Made by a program: the position numbers and the translations under genes. From NCBI GenBank assembly GCA_032718475.1, contig JAUCBJ010008009.1:104472-168471 (forward strand): a stretch of DNA of 64,000 nt, written 5' to 3'. How positions within the stretch are numbered: the first letter of the stretch is position 1; the number at the start of each line of letters is the position of its first letter. The stretch comes from Nemertoderma westbladi. Lineage: Eukaryota > Xenacoelomorpha > Nemertodermatida > Nemertodermatidae. Under the pieces are notes generated by a model. That model was not told the DNA's origin, did no database searches, and worked only from the letters and a program-made list of their open reading frames with translations. Shown piece after piece: positions 1 through 12,122 of the stretch.

Positions 1-1790
1 TGCACACTGTGGTAAATGCTGGCCAACTTGCAGATATCATGGAAAATAAGTAACATTATGTCTATTGCTATTTTGAAACCATTGTAGCAAACATAATTAA
101 CGAATGTTTAACATTTTTAAGTTATAATAAACATTCTAGATTGATATTTAAAGAAAGAACTAGAACTAGCCGATTAAGTAACCAGGATTTGTTAATTGCC
201 TATCATTCTAGTCTATTAAGAAACATTTTTGAAGGGATTGCTGACGTTCTCCTAGGCAAAATAAATTGAAAATACGTTGCAAATTGAACAACAGAAATAT
301 ATGATAGATGAATGGTAAGCTATAGATGTTAACAACAGTGACATACCGTTTAATAAAAAGTAAAATTAGATGGTAGGCGTCCTATTGAAACAAATTGTTT
401 TTCATGCTACACAGTTAATACATGAATATCTTCGGTAAATCAATTTGTGATCTAAATCATAACGGTATAGCAACTACTAAAACATACAATGACTTAGATA
501 TCACTTCAATTCATTTTTTCAGACTTAAATGTGAGGTCGGTAAATTTGCTGGCCACTGCTAACGTTGAACAAAATAATCTATGCGTGATCATGATGTAGT
601 CTTCTAGGCCAGATGGCGGACGAGTTGACACTGATATTGATAATGATCTTGGGATGTTTCCTAATGGTGTGGGGCCAAACTCTGATGATGATATTAATAT
701 GTCACACTGTCACGTTTTATTCATTTTAAAATAGAGTGCAATAAATTATTATTGAAATTTAATTAATGATATATGCACATACTACGTTTTGAGGACAACT
801 ACTACGACTAGTATTGACTTAAAATATATTAATAACACTAAATGACAATCTGTACAATAAAATTTTAAAACTCCATAATATTTATAATAATATGTATAGT
901 AATTAACTCAAATATTTCCGTCAAAACCAATTGCATCCTACAAACAGCACAGCTATGTTATGATGATTCAAGTGGATCGTAGCCTGCATTATGTGCCAAC
1001 AACTGCCTGGGAACTAAGCCTGCGCCTAACAATAGTCCACCTGATTGGCTAGAACCTGAATTAGGCCTGTAGCTTCAGTGACTGGTGATACTGGCAGTAT
1101 TCGAACCTGGTTGGCTCATATTTAGGATTAAGCTTCAAACTACTGTTTATGATGTGCACTGCATGCATGCAGTAGTCTCCATGGGCCTATATAGATGGAA
1201 TGTCAAATGAAGCGTAAATGGGTGAATCTTTGATCAGAGATACAGAAACAATGTGCAGGTACTGAGATATGTTTTATTGAGTTAACACAGTTTATTTCCA
1301 TAATTGCCTATTTTTCTATAAATGGAAATATATTAATTAGGAATACTATAGAATAGGGAATATTATTCTTGACAAGAAGGGTCATTTATAATGTGATCTT
1401 TTTGAAATAGAATGTTAAGAGGTCCAAATAACAATTTATTGTCAACTATTTATGCATATCAATAATTTTTCTGCATAAATATTTCAGTTTAGTCTTTATT
1501 GAAATATTATTTTAGCTATTGTTGTTATACATTAATTAGGAATGCCAATGCAAAGAGTAGGTCTATTGGGGATGCGAATTAATATTAGATTGGTACTTTA
1601 TTTTCCGAATATTTCACCTCTTACCAGGAAAAAGTGAAGATTCGCAAATTGTTTTATATAAATCAAGATCACACCTGAAATGTACAATGGTTCTTTTTCA
1701 TTCTTTAGTAAAAAAATGAGCATGGGAGTAGGTGAGAAAAATAAGCACTGAGTACGTGAGCAATCCATTGTTAAAAAAATATAAAAATGT
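1..1790. other. Gene-free AT-rich stretch
   Basis: I see no long ORF, RNA gene or recognisable element here. It is AT-rich non-coding sequence with only scattered stop-rich short frames, probably intergenic or old decayed repeats. Confidence 0.5.
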
Positions 1791-1863
1791 TGCGGTGACC
1801 CGGGATCGAACCAGGGACCTCTAGATCTTCAGTCTAGCGCTCTCCCAACTGAGCTATCACCGC
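1791..1863 (-). tRNA. tRNA-Phe (anticodon GAA)
   Basis: Read on the minus strand, this 73-nt sequence folds as a full cloverleaf. It has a 7-bp acceptor stem (GCGGTGA with TCACCGC), a D arm with TAGCTCAGTTGGGAGAGC, and a 5-bp anticodon stem holding loop CTGAAGA, so the anticodon is GAA (Phe). The variable loop is AGGTC, the T arm is CCTGG-TTCGATC-CCGGG, and the discriminator base is A. CCA is not encoded, as usual in animal nuclear genes. A run of five T residues just downstream on the minus strand (plus-strand A-run near 1783-1788) can serve as Pol III terminator. The body matches animal tRNA-Phe as I know it, but the acceptor stem pairs differently from the usual GCCGAAA type. There is no intron. 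It is probably a functional gene; a tRNA-derived SINE is less likely because all stems pair and no SINE body follows. Confidence 0.95.
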
Positions 1864-2309
1864 ACATGAAGGTATCCGTATTGTTTGGTTCCACAATTAC
1901 TCCCAAGGTTAAACACTCATGAATTACGTCGAAACCTTTTCTTCACTCTCCAAGTACAAACCAGACCCGTATTGCTGATTGGGATACAATTGCAACTTGC
2001 CTGACCACGTATCAACCATGGACATATGTACTAATAAGAAAGTAAAAGTCCTTCACAAATATGTAGTATATTAATCAGGAAAACTTATACGACGACCGCT
2101 AAAGTGTTAGAAATTATTATAAAAAACAGAAATGATAAGACTTAAAATAAAAAAAATATACATTGTAGTGTAAGACTGTAGTTTAAATTAATAACGAGTT
2201 GAATTTTATAAATAAGGAACTTAAACAGTGCAAATCAGAATATAATATTTAATACGATTTTGTTCTGAAATGGTGAAAATGATATAACCGCGCGAGGGGT
2301 GAACCAAGT

Positions 2310-2357
2310 GATCTATAAGCGCGTTTCAGCCTATTCGATTCATCAGCAGCGCTAACC
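2310..2357 (-). ncRNA. Degenerate hammerhead ribozyme (unit 1)
   Basis: The minus strand holds CTGATGA (2340-2346) and GAAA (2324-2327) at the same relative place as the better copy 332 bp to the right. Stem II no longer pairs well and the 3' strand of stem I is altered, so this copy is probably inactive. Confidence 0.5.
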
Positions 2358-2638
2358 TATCCAGTTCAGCCACTGACCCTTCTCTCCCACTTCTATTGAA
2401 CATGTAGTCTTAATTTGCATATCCTACCGTTTCTCTAACAGCGGACCTACCAGCCTCAAGTATGTTAGAGTGAAACAGGAGGAAAGTACAAATAAATAAA
2501 TAATCAGCTCGAGTATTGCTGCCAGGTGATATTAAATAAATAAATTGGAGTTGAGCTGTTGCAACGTTAATTAAAGGTCTAATATCATGGTTTTGTTCAA
2601 ATGGAAAAAATAAGAAAGCGCGTCACCGGGGGTTGAAC

Positions 2639-2686
2639 CAGCGCTATACGTACATTTCGGTCTAACAGGCCTCATCAGTAACGCTG
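2639..2686 (-). ncRNA. Hammerhead ribozyme (unit 2 of the tandem repeat)
   Basis: Read on the minus strand, all conserved hammerhead positions are present. Stem I is CAGCGTTA with TAGCGCTG (8 pairs, one G-U) at 2679-2686 and 2639-2646. The CTGATGA box is at 2672-2678. Stem II is GGCC and GACC with loop TGTTA (one C-A mismatch), at 2659-2671. The GAAA box is at 2655-2658. A tiny stem III, ATGTACGT, is at 2648-2655, and the cleavage triplet ends in A at 2647. Predicted self-cleavage lies between 2647 and 2646. The very short stem III is typical of animal repeat-borne hammerheads, which often act as dimers. Activity is inferred, not shown. Confidence 0.75.
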
Positions 2687-2930
2687 ACACTCACACTCCC
2701 GCCTAATCCACTTCTATTGAACGGGCAGTCTTAAGTTGCATATATTCTATCTCTAACAGCGGACCTAACGGCCTCAAGTATGCTAAAGTGAAACAGGAGG
2801 GAAGTACAAATAAATAATATGCAGCTCGAGTATTGCTACCAGATGATATTAATTAAATGATTTGGAGTTGAGCTAATTTGTAACTGTAATAAATGTTATT
2901 TATTAATATGATTTTGAGTTTCTATGTATC

Positions 2931-3564
2931 AACCAACCAAGTTTCAATCGGTCACATAATGATAGCCATGGCCATTGGATGATACCAACCAGACAAGCAC
3001 TCCCTTTATCACTACGATTTCCACCGACAAAATAAAGAAAGGGACAAAACTAGCTATGCTAACTAACTACTTATTTGTAAATCTTTTGTGGTAGAAACTC
3101 ATAAATGTAAAATGAACCTTCCCATAACCATACTATATCCTAAAAAAGTTTTCAAATATATGTTTTACTGATGCAATTAATTATTTAATAAAATATTGTT
3201 TTACACAATGATTAACATTATATTAAACCATATTCGTAAGTATGAGGTTGAGATATGATGTAAATTGTTACACACTCATATACCACCACAACAAACTCAC
3301 CTATATGAAATACTCGCTCACACTCGCATCGCTCAATACCAAAAGCTACTTATTTTTAATCTCAATTCATTATTCAACATGGTATAGATACTCATAGTAA
3401 CGAGCTAATTAGAATTCAACAGAATCCATTTGTAGAATTCAACAATTAACTAAACGCTACCAACAGTATAAGTACACATTTGGCCTATGCTAAACGTGTG
3501 CTGTGTATTGGATTCTTCAATGTGGGTGACGACAGCCACAACCATGGTGAAGATCTTGGGTTCA
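2931..3564. other. Gene-free stretch
   Basis: AT-rich sequence with no recognisable gene or element. Confidence 0.5.
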
Positions 3565-3664
3565 CACTACAAACAGAACATGGAACAAGCAGATATATAT
3601 ACCTCTCAAATAAACACTACAAACAGAACATAGAACAAGCAGATATATATACCTCTCAAATAAA
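3565..3664. repeat. 50-bp tandem duplication
   Basis: A 50-bp segment starting CACTACAAACAGAACAT is present twice in a row (3565-3614 and 3615-3664), with one substitution near the start of the second copy (TGGAAC versus TAGAAC). It is non-coding. Confidence 0.85.
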
Positions 3665-4403
3665 CAAGGTAACAGACGCCGCCTTTGCAGTGACATCGCC
3701 CTAACTTTCATACATTGAATGAACAATGTGGAAAGGCCTACTACAGAGATGAGATTGCATGTAAATGCTACTAAAATCGAAGACTTAAAATATTGATAGA
3801 AGCTTAACCACCATATATAATAATCAACTGATGAACGTTTATGATCTTCAGTACCTAGGGTCATGGATGGAGTGGAGTGCAACATAAGAGACAGTTATGA
3901 AGAATATTTGAAGTTTGGAAGAATTTTTTTATTTATTTAATGAACTATTTACTACACAATATAATCAAATTGATACAGTATTTCATATAATTGAGTAAGT
4001 TAAGTTTCGGGTACATAAATGATTATATAATGTAGACGGAGGCTTGTCGGGTAGGCCCATTACACAAACCCCCGTGTACATTTGTAAATAAGTAGGTATA
4101 TCATTGTAATTAAGTAGGTAGGGCCTAACACTAAATAAGCGCTACTGTAAATACGTATGTTGCACTGTAAATATGTTAACAACTCATGAAAAACAACTAT
4201 TGGTAATACAGTAGGTAAATAAATCATGCAGGATGCAGTCTAAAAAGGGAAACATTTCAGTATACAATATAACATAGTAAATTGAATATAACGAAGCGGA
4301 AGGTCCAAACTACAGTACTTAGATTACATAATTTATATGATTAAGGTGCAAAATTATAGAGTTTTATCAATAATTAATTACAGTTGGATATTTCTTAGTT
4401 TGA

Positions 4404-7400
4404 TTAGGCTTCAATAGAACGCATATCTGCCAGATATGAATGTAATTTATATTTGAAGATTATAATAGATTGTGCCTGCCGCACAGTTTCGGGGACTCCA
4501 TTCCAGACTTCCGGGGCCCTGACTTTGATGGATTGTTTGGCAATCTGTAATCTTGTACGGGGTACAGTACATTGTCCGTTAGTAGCATTTCTTGTAAGGT
4601 GATTGTGCGTGGTAGATGTGAGTGTAAGTAGTGTTGGTAGGATGTTTGGTGGTAGTAATTTATGTAAGTAGTTATAGCAAAGTATCGCGACTTGTTTTTT
4701 TAAGATTGAAGTAATAGTGAGTGGTCGGAAGTCTATGTTTCCTCTAGACTGCACAGTTTTTATGGCCCTGTTTTGTAAACTCTGTAGTGATTTTATTGTG
4801 GTTGTAGGGTTTTCCATGGATTTTCTGTTTTTCCTCCTCCGTCGGTAGTGATTTCTGTATTGGTTTGTGGAAGTATTTGATTCTGACTTGTATGATGTAG
4901 CTGCCCAGACAGCATTGCAGTACTGTAAATATGGGTCGATCATCGTATGGTAGAGTAGTTTTAGTGCGTGTGGTGAAATGAAGTTTTTTATTTTGTTAAT
5001 TATCCCTAAGTTACGACTAATTTTGTGTCGTATATGTTCCCGGTGGTGTTTCCAGGTAAGATGTTCATCTATGTAAAGTCCAAGAAATTTTATCGATTGT
5101 TTTCTTTTTAATTCAACATTGTTAATAATTACTTTTCCTTCACTGTTGATTTTGGGTGATCTATTGTGAGTGTGGAAAATGATATAGTTCGTTTTCCCAG
5201 TGTGGAGAGAGAGTCGATTTAATTGAAACCACTTAGCTAATTTGGTAAGTTCAGCATTAATATCTGTGATTAATTGATTTATGTCTTTGCCAGCTTTAAA
5301 TAGATTGGTGTCGTCGGCAAATAAGATAAGTTTTGATGAAGTAGAGAAGTTAGTAATGTCATTACAGTATATGATAAATAGGAGGGGACTCAACAACGAA
5401 CCTTGTGGCAAGCCTATTATAATTGGTAGTAATTTCGATTTTCCAGAGCCTACTGTGACGTACTGCAATCGGTTAGAAAGATAGCCAAAGTAGTACAGTA
5501 TCTGTGATCCCGTAGCGTTCTAGTTTTTGTATTAGTATTTTGTGATTAACTGTGTCGAACGCCTTGGATAGATCTAATGACACACCAATCATGTATTCCC
5601 CATTGTCCAAAGCGTCTGTTATGTGCTCCAGTAGTGTAAGAAGTGCGTGTTGGGTTGAGTGTTTGATTCTGAAACCAAATTGTGCTGTATTGAGTAACGC
5701 ATGTTTCATAAGGTAATCTGTGAGCTCAATGTGAACAATCTTTTCGAGAATTTTAGAAAAGTACGCTAGAACTGATATGGGTCTATAATTTATTGGGAAT
5801 GTTGGATTTTCTGACTTAAAGACTGGTGTGATTCGGGATACTTTCATTTTATTTGGAAATTGACCACTTATTAGTGAGATATTAGCAATATGGGATAAGG
5901 GTTCAGCTATAAGTGACATAGTTGGGTGAACTGCGGTTGCTGTGATATCATCGTAACCGGGGCTTGTCCGTTTATTGAGACCATTTGCTATGGTTCATTA
6001 TATCCTCAGGAGTTACAGTATTAAACGTTTTTAATTTGTCAGTTGGTGGGGTGGGTAAGTAATCTAACGGTGAGCCCTCTGTTGGTGGTATGAGTTTGTC
6101 TAGTTTTGTTCCTACAGTTTGATAGTGTGTATTAAAGCAATTTGCGATATCTGTGGGGTCACTGTAAGTCCGATTTCCATCAGTTAATAGTGTAGGAGAA
6201 GAGGATTTAGGTTGTCTATGGAGTAGGTTACTTATGTGCCGCCAAATAGATTGTATATTTTGTTTTTTAAAGTCTAAGGCCTCACTGTAGTAGTCCTTTT
6301 TAGCTGTTCGGAGTAGGGCGTCCAGTGCATTCCTATACCTTTTGAATATTTTTAGTTTCTCCTCTGTAGGTTGCCGTATATAGTTTCCAAACAATCTTTC
6401 TCGTTTTCTGATTGCTCTATGCAGGCTATCTGTTAGCCATGGTTTAGTACTATTCCGTAGTTTGATGCGTTCTAATGGAAAGTGAGTGTTGTAGTGTTTC
6501 TGATATTGGTCTAGAAATGTATTATATGCAATGTCAGCAGTTGTCTTGGAGTAAGTTGCAGTCCAATCAGCAGTAATGAGACTGGTTCTAAAGGCTTGTT
6601 GTTTTGCCTTGTCATTGATTTTTCGTCGTAGTATAAATTTTGGTTTAGTGTTTTGATTAGAAACTATATCAGTTAATAGGAATATTGGTAAGTGGTCGGA
6701 GATGGAGGCCATTAGTATACCAGATTTCATATTAGTTGTATCTGAATTTGTGAAGATATTATCAATTAATGTCGCTGAGTGATCTGTAATGCGAGTAGGT
6801 TTGGATATTGTATGTGAGTAGTTTAAGGAAGTAATAAAGTTGAAAAAATCGGCACTGTATTGGCTGGAATTTGTTTTCAGTAGATCAATGTTATAATCTC
6901 TTAACAAGAAACATGGTTTGCTCTCTGTATTTATTTTATCGAGTATTGGGTTTAAGGCCTCAATTCCTTTCTGAACATTGGTACCTGGTGGACGGTATAT
7001 AGTTCCGATAATCACGTTTTTTGTTTTGGTTTGAGGAATTTCAATAAATATTGTTTCAATAGGGCTATCGGATTTATAATGCAAGTCTTTTCTGATAAAT
7101 GCTGAGAGGTTGCTATGTACATATACGGCTACACCACCACCATCTCTATTTTTCCTAGGCTGCGAAAACATGTTGTAATTTGGTATTGAAAACATTGATT
7201 TATCCTGAGAATTATTTAACCATGTTTCGGATATGGCAATGACCGAAAAAGTTGTTTTAAGAGAGTTCAGGAGATTTTCTACTTTTTCAAAGTTTGCAGA
7301 CAAACTACGTGCATTAAAATGGATGAGTGATAACTTTGATGGTAGCGTTGCAAAGTTGTGGTTATAGTCGTCTGTGAAGTTGTATGTACAATTACGTAGG

Positions 7401-7816
7401 TGGGAAGTGTCTGTGGGTATGAATACATCGGCATTGTAATCGTTATCGAATTCACTGTCCTTGGATTTTGTGGTATGTGGGGTGTCAACTTTTTCGAAGT
7501 ATTGTTTGTCAAGGCAGGTAATGTCAATGAACTCTGGTATGCGGTAGTCTCGCATGGTAATAGAAAATTCATTTTCATCAGTGATGTGTTGGAATGGTAG
7601 TATGTCAGCTAAACAATCAGGGCAGAACCAGGGAAGGCTAGACTGTGTCAAATGTTCGTAATCTCTTTTGATCAATTTTGCAGATATACACCTAAGATGC
7701 CACCATTGATTACAGGAGTCACAATACACAGCGCGGTGTGTATCACAAACCTTTTTCTTGCAGGATTTACAAGGAAAAAATGAGTTATTATTACTATATC
7801 TGTGGGTAGTAGCCAT
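4404..7816 (-). pseudogene. CR1-like LINE ORF2: PHD finger-endonuclease-RT, two frameshifts
   Basis: The reading frame starts at 7816 and encodes, in order, an N-terminal PHD-type zinc finger (Cys/His cluster within residues ~16-68, starting CKSCKKKVC), an APE-like endonuclease (residues ~163-390, with SLIHFNARSL, SETWLN, a D-N catalytic site altered to RDYNIDLL where GDFN is usual, and SDHLPIF), and then the RT. The frame shifts near 5990 (just before the RT motif NKRTSPGYDD) and again near 5478, where a small deletion removes a few residues before the SNRLQYVTV motif. The last segment carries LPQGSLLSPLLF and FADDTNLF and reaches the usual CR1 C-terminus before the stop at 4404. The G-to-R change in the endonuclease and the two shifts show the copy cannot retrotranspose by itself. 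Confidence 0.88.
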
Positions 7817-7894
7817 TGAAATAAAATATCCTCTGGTTAATAATTAGCAGTCCAGAAAGATGTATGTGGTTATAGTAATCTATTATGTACTGTA

Positions 7895-9193
7895 TTAATT
7901 ATAAAATAAAGCATTATTATGATTAGTAAGCGGAGGGGGGGCAGACCAGTAAGGCCTTAGAATGGGGTTACATTGCATTGGATTTGGATGAGGAGTGGAG
8001 AATCGAGGTTGTGGGTTGTAAGCACCATCCGGTGTAAATCCATCTACATTGAAGCTATTGTAGGTATGTGTAGGCTTGTGGTGGTCAATAATTGGCGATT
8101 GGACTCCGGGTATAAACGGCGATGGAGGTGCGAACCGGTAGCCAGGTTGTTGTGGTCTGGCACACCATGGCTGGGGGGTTGTGGTTCGGCCCTGGGGGTG
8201 GCGACTCAGCGGGGTTAGGCCCGGAGTAGGAGCCGCTGCTGCACTTTCTAGTCGCTGTAAATCCGCAGTTGAACGGATGACACTAACGCGTTCTCCCACT
8301 GCCTTACGAAGATATGTGGTACCCTGTCGAGTCCAACAGAATCGGTAGTTGAGCCGTTTTTTAAACGCGAGTGCAGCCATAAAGATCTTCTTGTGGCTGT
8401 CGGTTAGGTCCTCATTTATGAAAACCTTAGAGCCACTCAGCCCGGCTGGTAGTGTTACCGATTCCGTACTTAATTTTTTCCGATTCACTAGGTAGTTATT
8501 CCTAATTTTGCGGTTGGTGAATCGACATATGACAACGCGACTACCGGTACGGGTCGTTTTCTCACCATCACTCGGTCCATTAACAGGGGGACCTATCCGA
8601 TGACAAGCTTCGATACTGTCTGGTGAGACTTGTAGTCCTAACTTGCTTCCTATATCAGCCACAACTTCTTCTAATCTATCTCCTTCGATTTTATCCGGGA
8701 TTCCACTAATTATTACGTTGTTGTTCCTAGAGTATTGCTCCAATTTACATACATTAGCAGAGAGTGATGAAACGGTGTTTTCTAGGTCGGTAATTTTCAG
8801 TTTCAAGGACTCGTTTTCAGCGGACAGATTAATAACAGTGCTTTAAAATTCATCATACTTTGTAGAGAGGAATTGTTGGCTCCGTTCAATCTCTTCCAGT
8901 TTAATATTTATGTTATTTAGACTAGATGTGAGCGGGTTTCTTATTGATGCAATCTCGTTGTGGATGTACTCTTTTAAGGATGCTATCTGAGTGAGTTCAT
9001 TTGATGTGCTACTAGTACCTCTATCGGTATGATTGAGTCGGCCAATATGAACCATGGTATCATCGGTGTCGGTTCCACTAGTTACGTCATCGCTGTTATC
9101 AGCATTCCCATTCTGTGACAGTGAGTCGCTGCCAATATCCATAGTAGCAATGGGTGTACGTTTGTTGTTCTTCCTTCGTTTTCCACCGCCCAT
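7895..9193 (-). pseudogene. CR1-like LINE ORF1, one in-frame stop
   Basis: One frame runs from 9193 to 7895 (about 432 codons) and is broken only by a TAA at 8843-8845. The N-terminal part is basic then acidic and leads into a coiled coil that continues past the stop. This is followed by an RRM-like domain with the signature EQYSRNNNVIISGIP, a motif found in ORF1 proteins of many CR1-like and L1-like elements that bind RNA and form trimers. The last ~100 residues are rich in Pro and Asn. Its position directly upstream of ORF2 and the shared strand support the call. It would act as the nucleic-acid-binding chaperone of the LINE particle. Confidence 0.82.
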
Positions 9194-9240
9194 TATTGTA
9201 ATAAAGTGCTTTCAGTAATTAATTTATCCAGTCAGCAGTA

Positions 9241-9810
9241 GGCCTGGGACCTACTCTAGTGGTACCGGTATCTACCAGTACTGGTGGATATTTTGATGGA
9301 GCATGGGTGGGTTGTGTAGCTGTAGCTCTATAAAAAAAGGGATACCGTCTGGAAATCAGACCTTTACCGTCTCCTGTAAATTTGAGGTCGTATACCACAT
9401 CTTCTTTTCTTGCAACCTACACAAATTAGGTGTTCCCGTGGATCACCATGTATGTATGACATATTATATAGTCCAACTTGAAAGGGATACTGGTTTAGGG
9501 GGTAAACAAAATTGGACAATCATGAAGATTCTGTTGATGGATGAAAATCCGATTCAATTTGACTGATTTCTGGTAGATGTGGGGTAATATAGACCATGTA
9601 GCATACTATTAATTAATATTGCATTATAAATTTGAATCTGAAATCATCAATTGTTTTTTTTGTATTATGCAGATTGCACAGGTGCAGACGCACATGCCCA
9701 ATGGAGAATGCAGAATGTGCAATGTTTAACTTTCTTTCTAATATTATTAAATTTCTTTCTAGAGTTATGAGAATCAAGCATGCTGCCTCGAGTTTTTCAG
9801 AGGTCTTTTG
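9241..9810. other. Gene-free spacer between LINE and minisatellite
   Basis: No recognisable gene. It contains ordinary mixed-composition sequence up to the start of the 42-bp repeat. Confidence 0.4.
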
Positions 9811-12122
9811 GAATAGTAACATCGGCACATTGGGTGTGGGAAGTGCTACTAATAGTTGGAACATCGGCACATTTGGTGTGGGAAGTGCTACTAATAGTTG
9901 GAACATCGGCATATTGGGTGTGGGAAGTGCTAATAGTAGTTGGAACATCGGCACATTGGGTGTGGAAAGTGCTACTAATAGTTGGAACATCGGCACATTT
10001 GGTGTGGAAAGTGCTACTAATAGTTGGAACATCGGCACATTTGGTGTGGGAAGTGCTACTAATAGTTGGAACATCGGCACATTGGGTGTGGGAAGTGCTA
10101 CTAATAGTTGGAACATCGGCACATTGGGTGTGGGAAGTGCTAATAGTAGTTGGAACATCGGCACATTGGGTGTGGAAAGTGCTACTAATAGTTGGAACAT
10201 CGGCACATTTGGTGTGGGAAATGCTACTAATAGTTGGAACATCGGCACATTTGGTGTGGGAAGTGCTACTAATAGTTGGAACATCGGCACATTGGGTGTG
10301 GGAAGTGCTAATAATAGTTGGAACATCGGCACATTGGGTGTGGGAAGTGCTACTAATAGTTGGAACATCGGCATATTGGGTGTGGGAAGTGCTAATAGTA
10401 GTTGGAACATCGGCACATTGGGTGTGGAAAGTGCTACTAATAGTTGGAACATCGGCACATTTGGTGTGGGAAGTGCTACTAATAGTTGGAACATCGGCAC
10501 ATTGGGTGTGGGAAGTGCTACTAATAGTTGGAACATCGGCACATTGGGTGTGGAAAGTGCTACTAATAGTTGGAACATCGGCACATTTGGTGTGGGAAGT
10601 GCTACTAATAGTTGGAACATCGGCACATTGGGTGTGGGAAGTGCTACTAATAGTTGGAACATCGGCACATTGGGTGTGGGAAGTGCTACTAATAGTTGGA
10701 ACATCGGCACATTTGGTGTGGGAAGTGCTACTAATAGTTGGAACATCGGCACATTTGGTGTGGGAAGTGCTACTAATAGTTGGAACATCGGCACATTGGG
10801 TGTGGGAAGTGCTACTAATAGTTGGAACATCGGCACATTGGGTGTGGGAAGTGCTACTAATAGTTGGAACATCGGCACATTTGGTGTGGAAAGTGCTACT
10901 AATAGTTGGAACATCGGCACATTGGGTGTGGGAAGTGCTACTAATAGTTGGAACATCGGCACATTGGGTGTGGAAAGTGCTACTAATAGTTGGAACATCG
11001 GCACATTGGGTGTGGGAAGTGCTACTAATAGTTGGAACATCGGCACATTGGGTGTGTGAAGTGCTACTAATAGTTGGAACATCGGCACATTGGGTGTGTG
11101 AAGTGCTACTAATAGTTGGAACATCGGCACATTGGGTGTGGGAAATGCTACTAATAGTTGGAACATCGGCACATTTGGTGTGGAAAGTGCTACTAATAGT
11201 TGGAACATCGGCACATTGGGTGTGGGAAGTGCTACTAATAGTTGGAACATCGGCACATTGGGTGTGGGAAGTACTAATAGTTGGAACATCGGCACATTGG
11301 GTGTGGGAAGTGCTAATAGTAGTTGGAACAACGGCACATTGGGTGTGGAAAGTGCTACTAATAGTTGGAACATCGGCACATTTGGTGTGGGAAATGCTAC
11401 TAATAGTTGGAACATCGGCACATTTGGTGTGGGAAGTGCTACTAATAGTTGGAACATCGGAACATTGGGTGTGGGAAATGCTACTAATAGTTGGAACATC
11501 GGCACATTGGGTGTGGGAAATGCTACTAATAGTTGGAACATCGGCAAATTTGGTGTGGGAAGTGCTAATAATAGTTGGAACATCGGCACATTGGGTGTGG
11601 GAAGTGCTACTAATAGTTGGAACATCGGCACATTGGGTGTGGGAAATGCTACTAATAGTTGGTACATCGGCACATTTGGTGTGGGAAGTGCTACTAATAG
11701 TTGGAACATCGGCACATTGGGTGTGGAAAGTGCTACTAATAGTTGGAACATCGGCATATTTGGTGTGGGAAGTGCTACTAATAGTTGGAACATCGGCACA
11801 TTGGGTGTGGGAAATGCTACTAATAGTTGGAACATCGGCACATTGGGTGTGGGAAGTGCTACTAATAGTTGGAACATCGGCACATTGGGTGTGGGAAATG
11901 CTACTAATAGTTGGAACATCGGCACATTTGGTGTGGGAAGTGCTACTAATAGTTGGAACATCGGCACATTGGGTGTGGAAAGTGCTACTAATAGTTGGTA
12001 CATCGGCACATTTGGTGTGGGAAGTGCTACTAATAGTTGGAACATCGGCACATTTGGTGTGGGAAGTGCTACTAATAGTTGGAACATCGGAACATTGGGT
12101 GTGGAAAGTGCTACTAATAGTT
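9811..12122. repeat. 42-bp minisatellite, about 55 copies
   Basis: The unit is 42 bp, for example starting GGAACATCGGCACATTGGGT, repeated about 55 times. Common variants are ACATTGGG/ACATTTGG, GTGGGAAG/GTGGAAAG, and CTACTAAT/CTAATAGT. One unit near 11271 is 39 bp long. Because 42 is a multiple of three and the unit lacks stops in several frames, it creates long frames on both strands: plus repeat peptides GTLGVGSATNSWNI and TSAHWVWEVLLIVG, minus peptide VALPTPNVPMFQLL. The plus frame around 11060-11100 is broken by two TGTGTGAAG variants; the minus frame stays open for 849 codons. I treat these frames as by-products of the repeat. Confidence 0.95.

Larger units (their letters stand above)
2251..2930 (-). 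repeat. Tandem ~330-bp retrozyme-like repeat with hammerhead cores
   Basis: Two similar ~330-bp units, plus the start of a third, lie head to tail. Matching landmarks sit at 2251, 2581 and 2905 (ATTTTG-containing block), at 2340 and 2672 (hammerhead core), and at about 2433 and 2751 (TCTAACAGCGGACCTA). On the minus strand each unit has a CTGATGA...GAAA hammerhead core. Dimeric units of 170-400 bp with a type I hammerhead are the published layout of animal retrozymes, small non-autonomous retroelements that circulate as circular RNA. The ribozyme in the second unit is well preserved; the one in the first unit is decayed. No coding sequence is present. The retrozyme assignment is inferred from layout and motif. 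Confidence 0.7.
3923..9240 (-). mobile_element. CR1-like non-LTR retrotransposon (decayed)
   Basis: A nearly full-length LINE on the minus strand. A 5' ORF1 (coiled coil plus RRM-like) is followed 78 nt later by ORF2 (PHD finger, APE-type endonuclease, RT), then about 480 bp of 3' UTR ending in AATAAATAAAAAAA at the 3923 end. The RT block sequences (HSTQHALL, LSKAFDTVNHKIL, LPQGSLLSPLLF, FADDTNLF) and the NARSL start of the endonuclease place it in the CR1/L2 group. The copy is dead: one stop in ORF1 and two frameshifts in ORF2. The 5' limit is approximate and no target duplication was identified. Confidence 0.85.

Noticed and set aside
3820-3850. CTGATGAACG as a third hammerhead core
   Set aside because: There is no GAAA box or pairing stems at the right distance.
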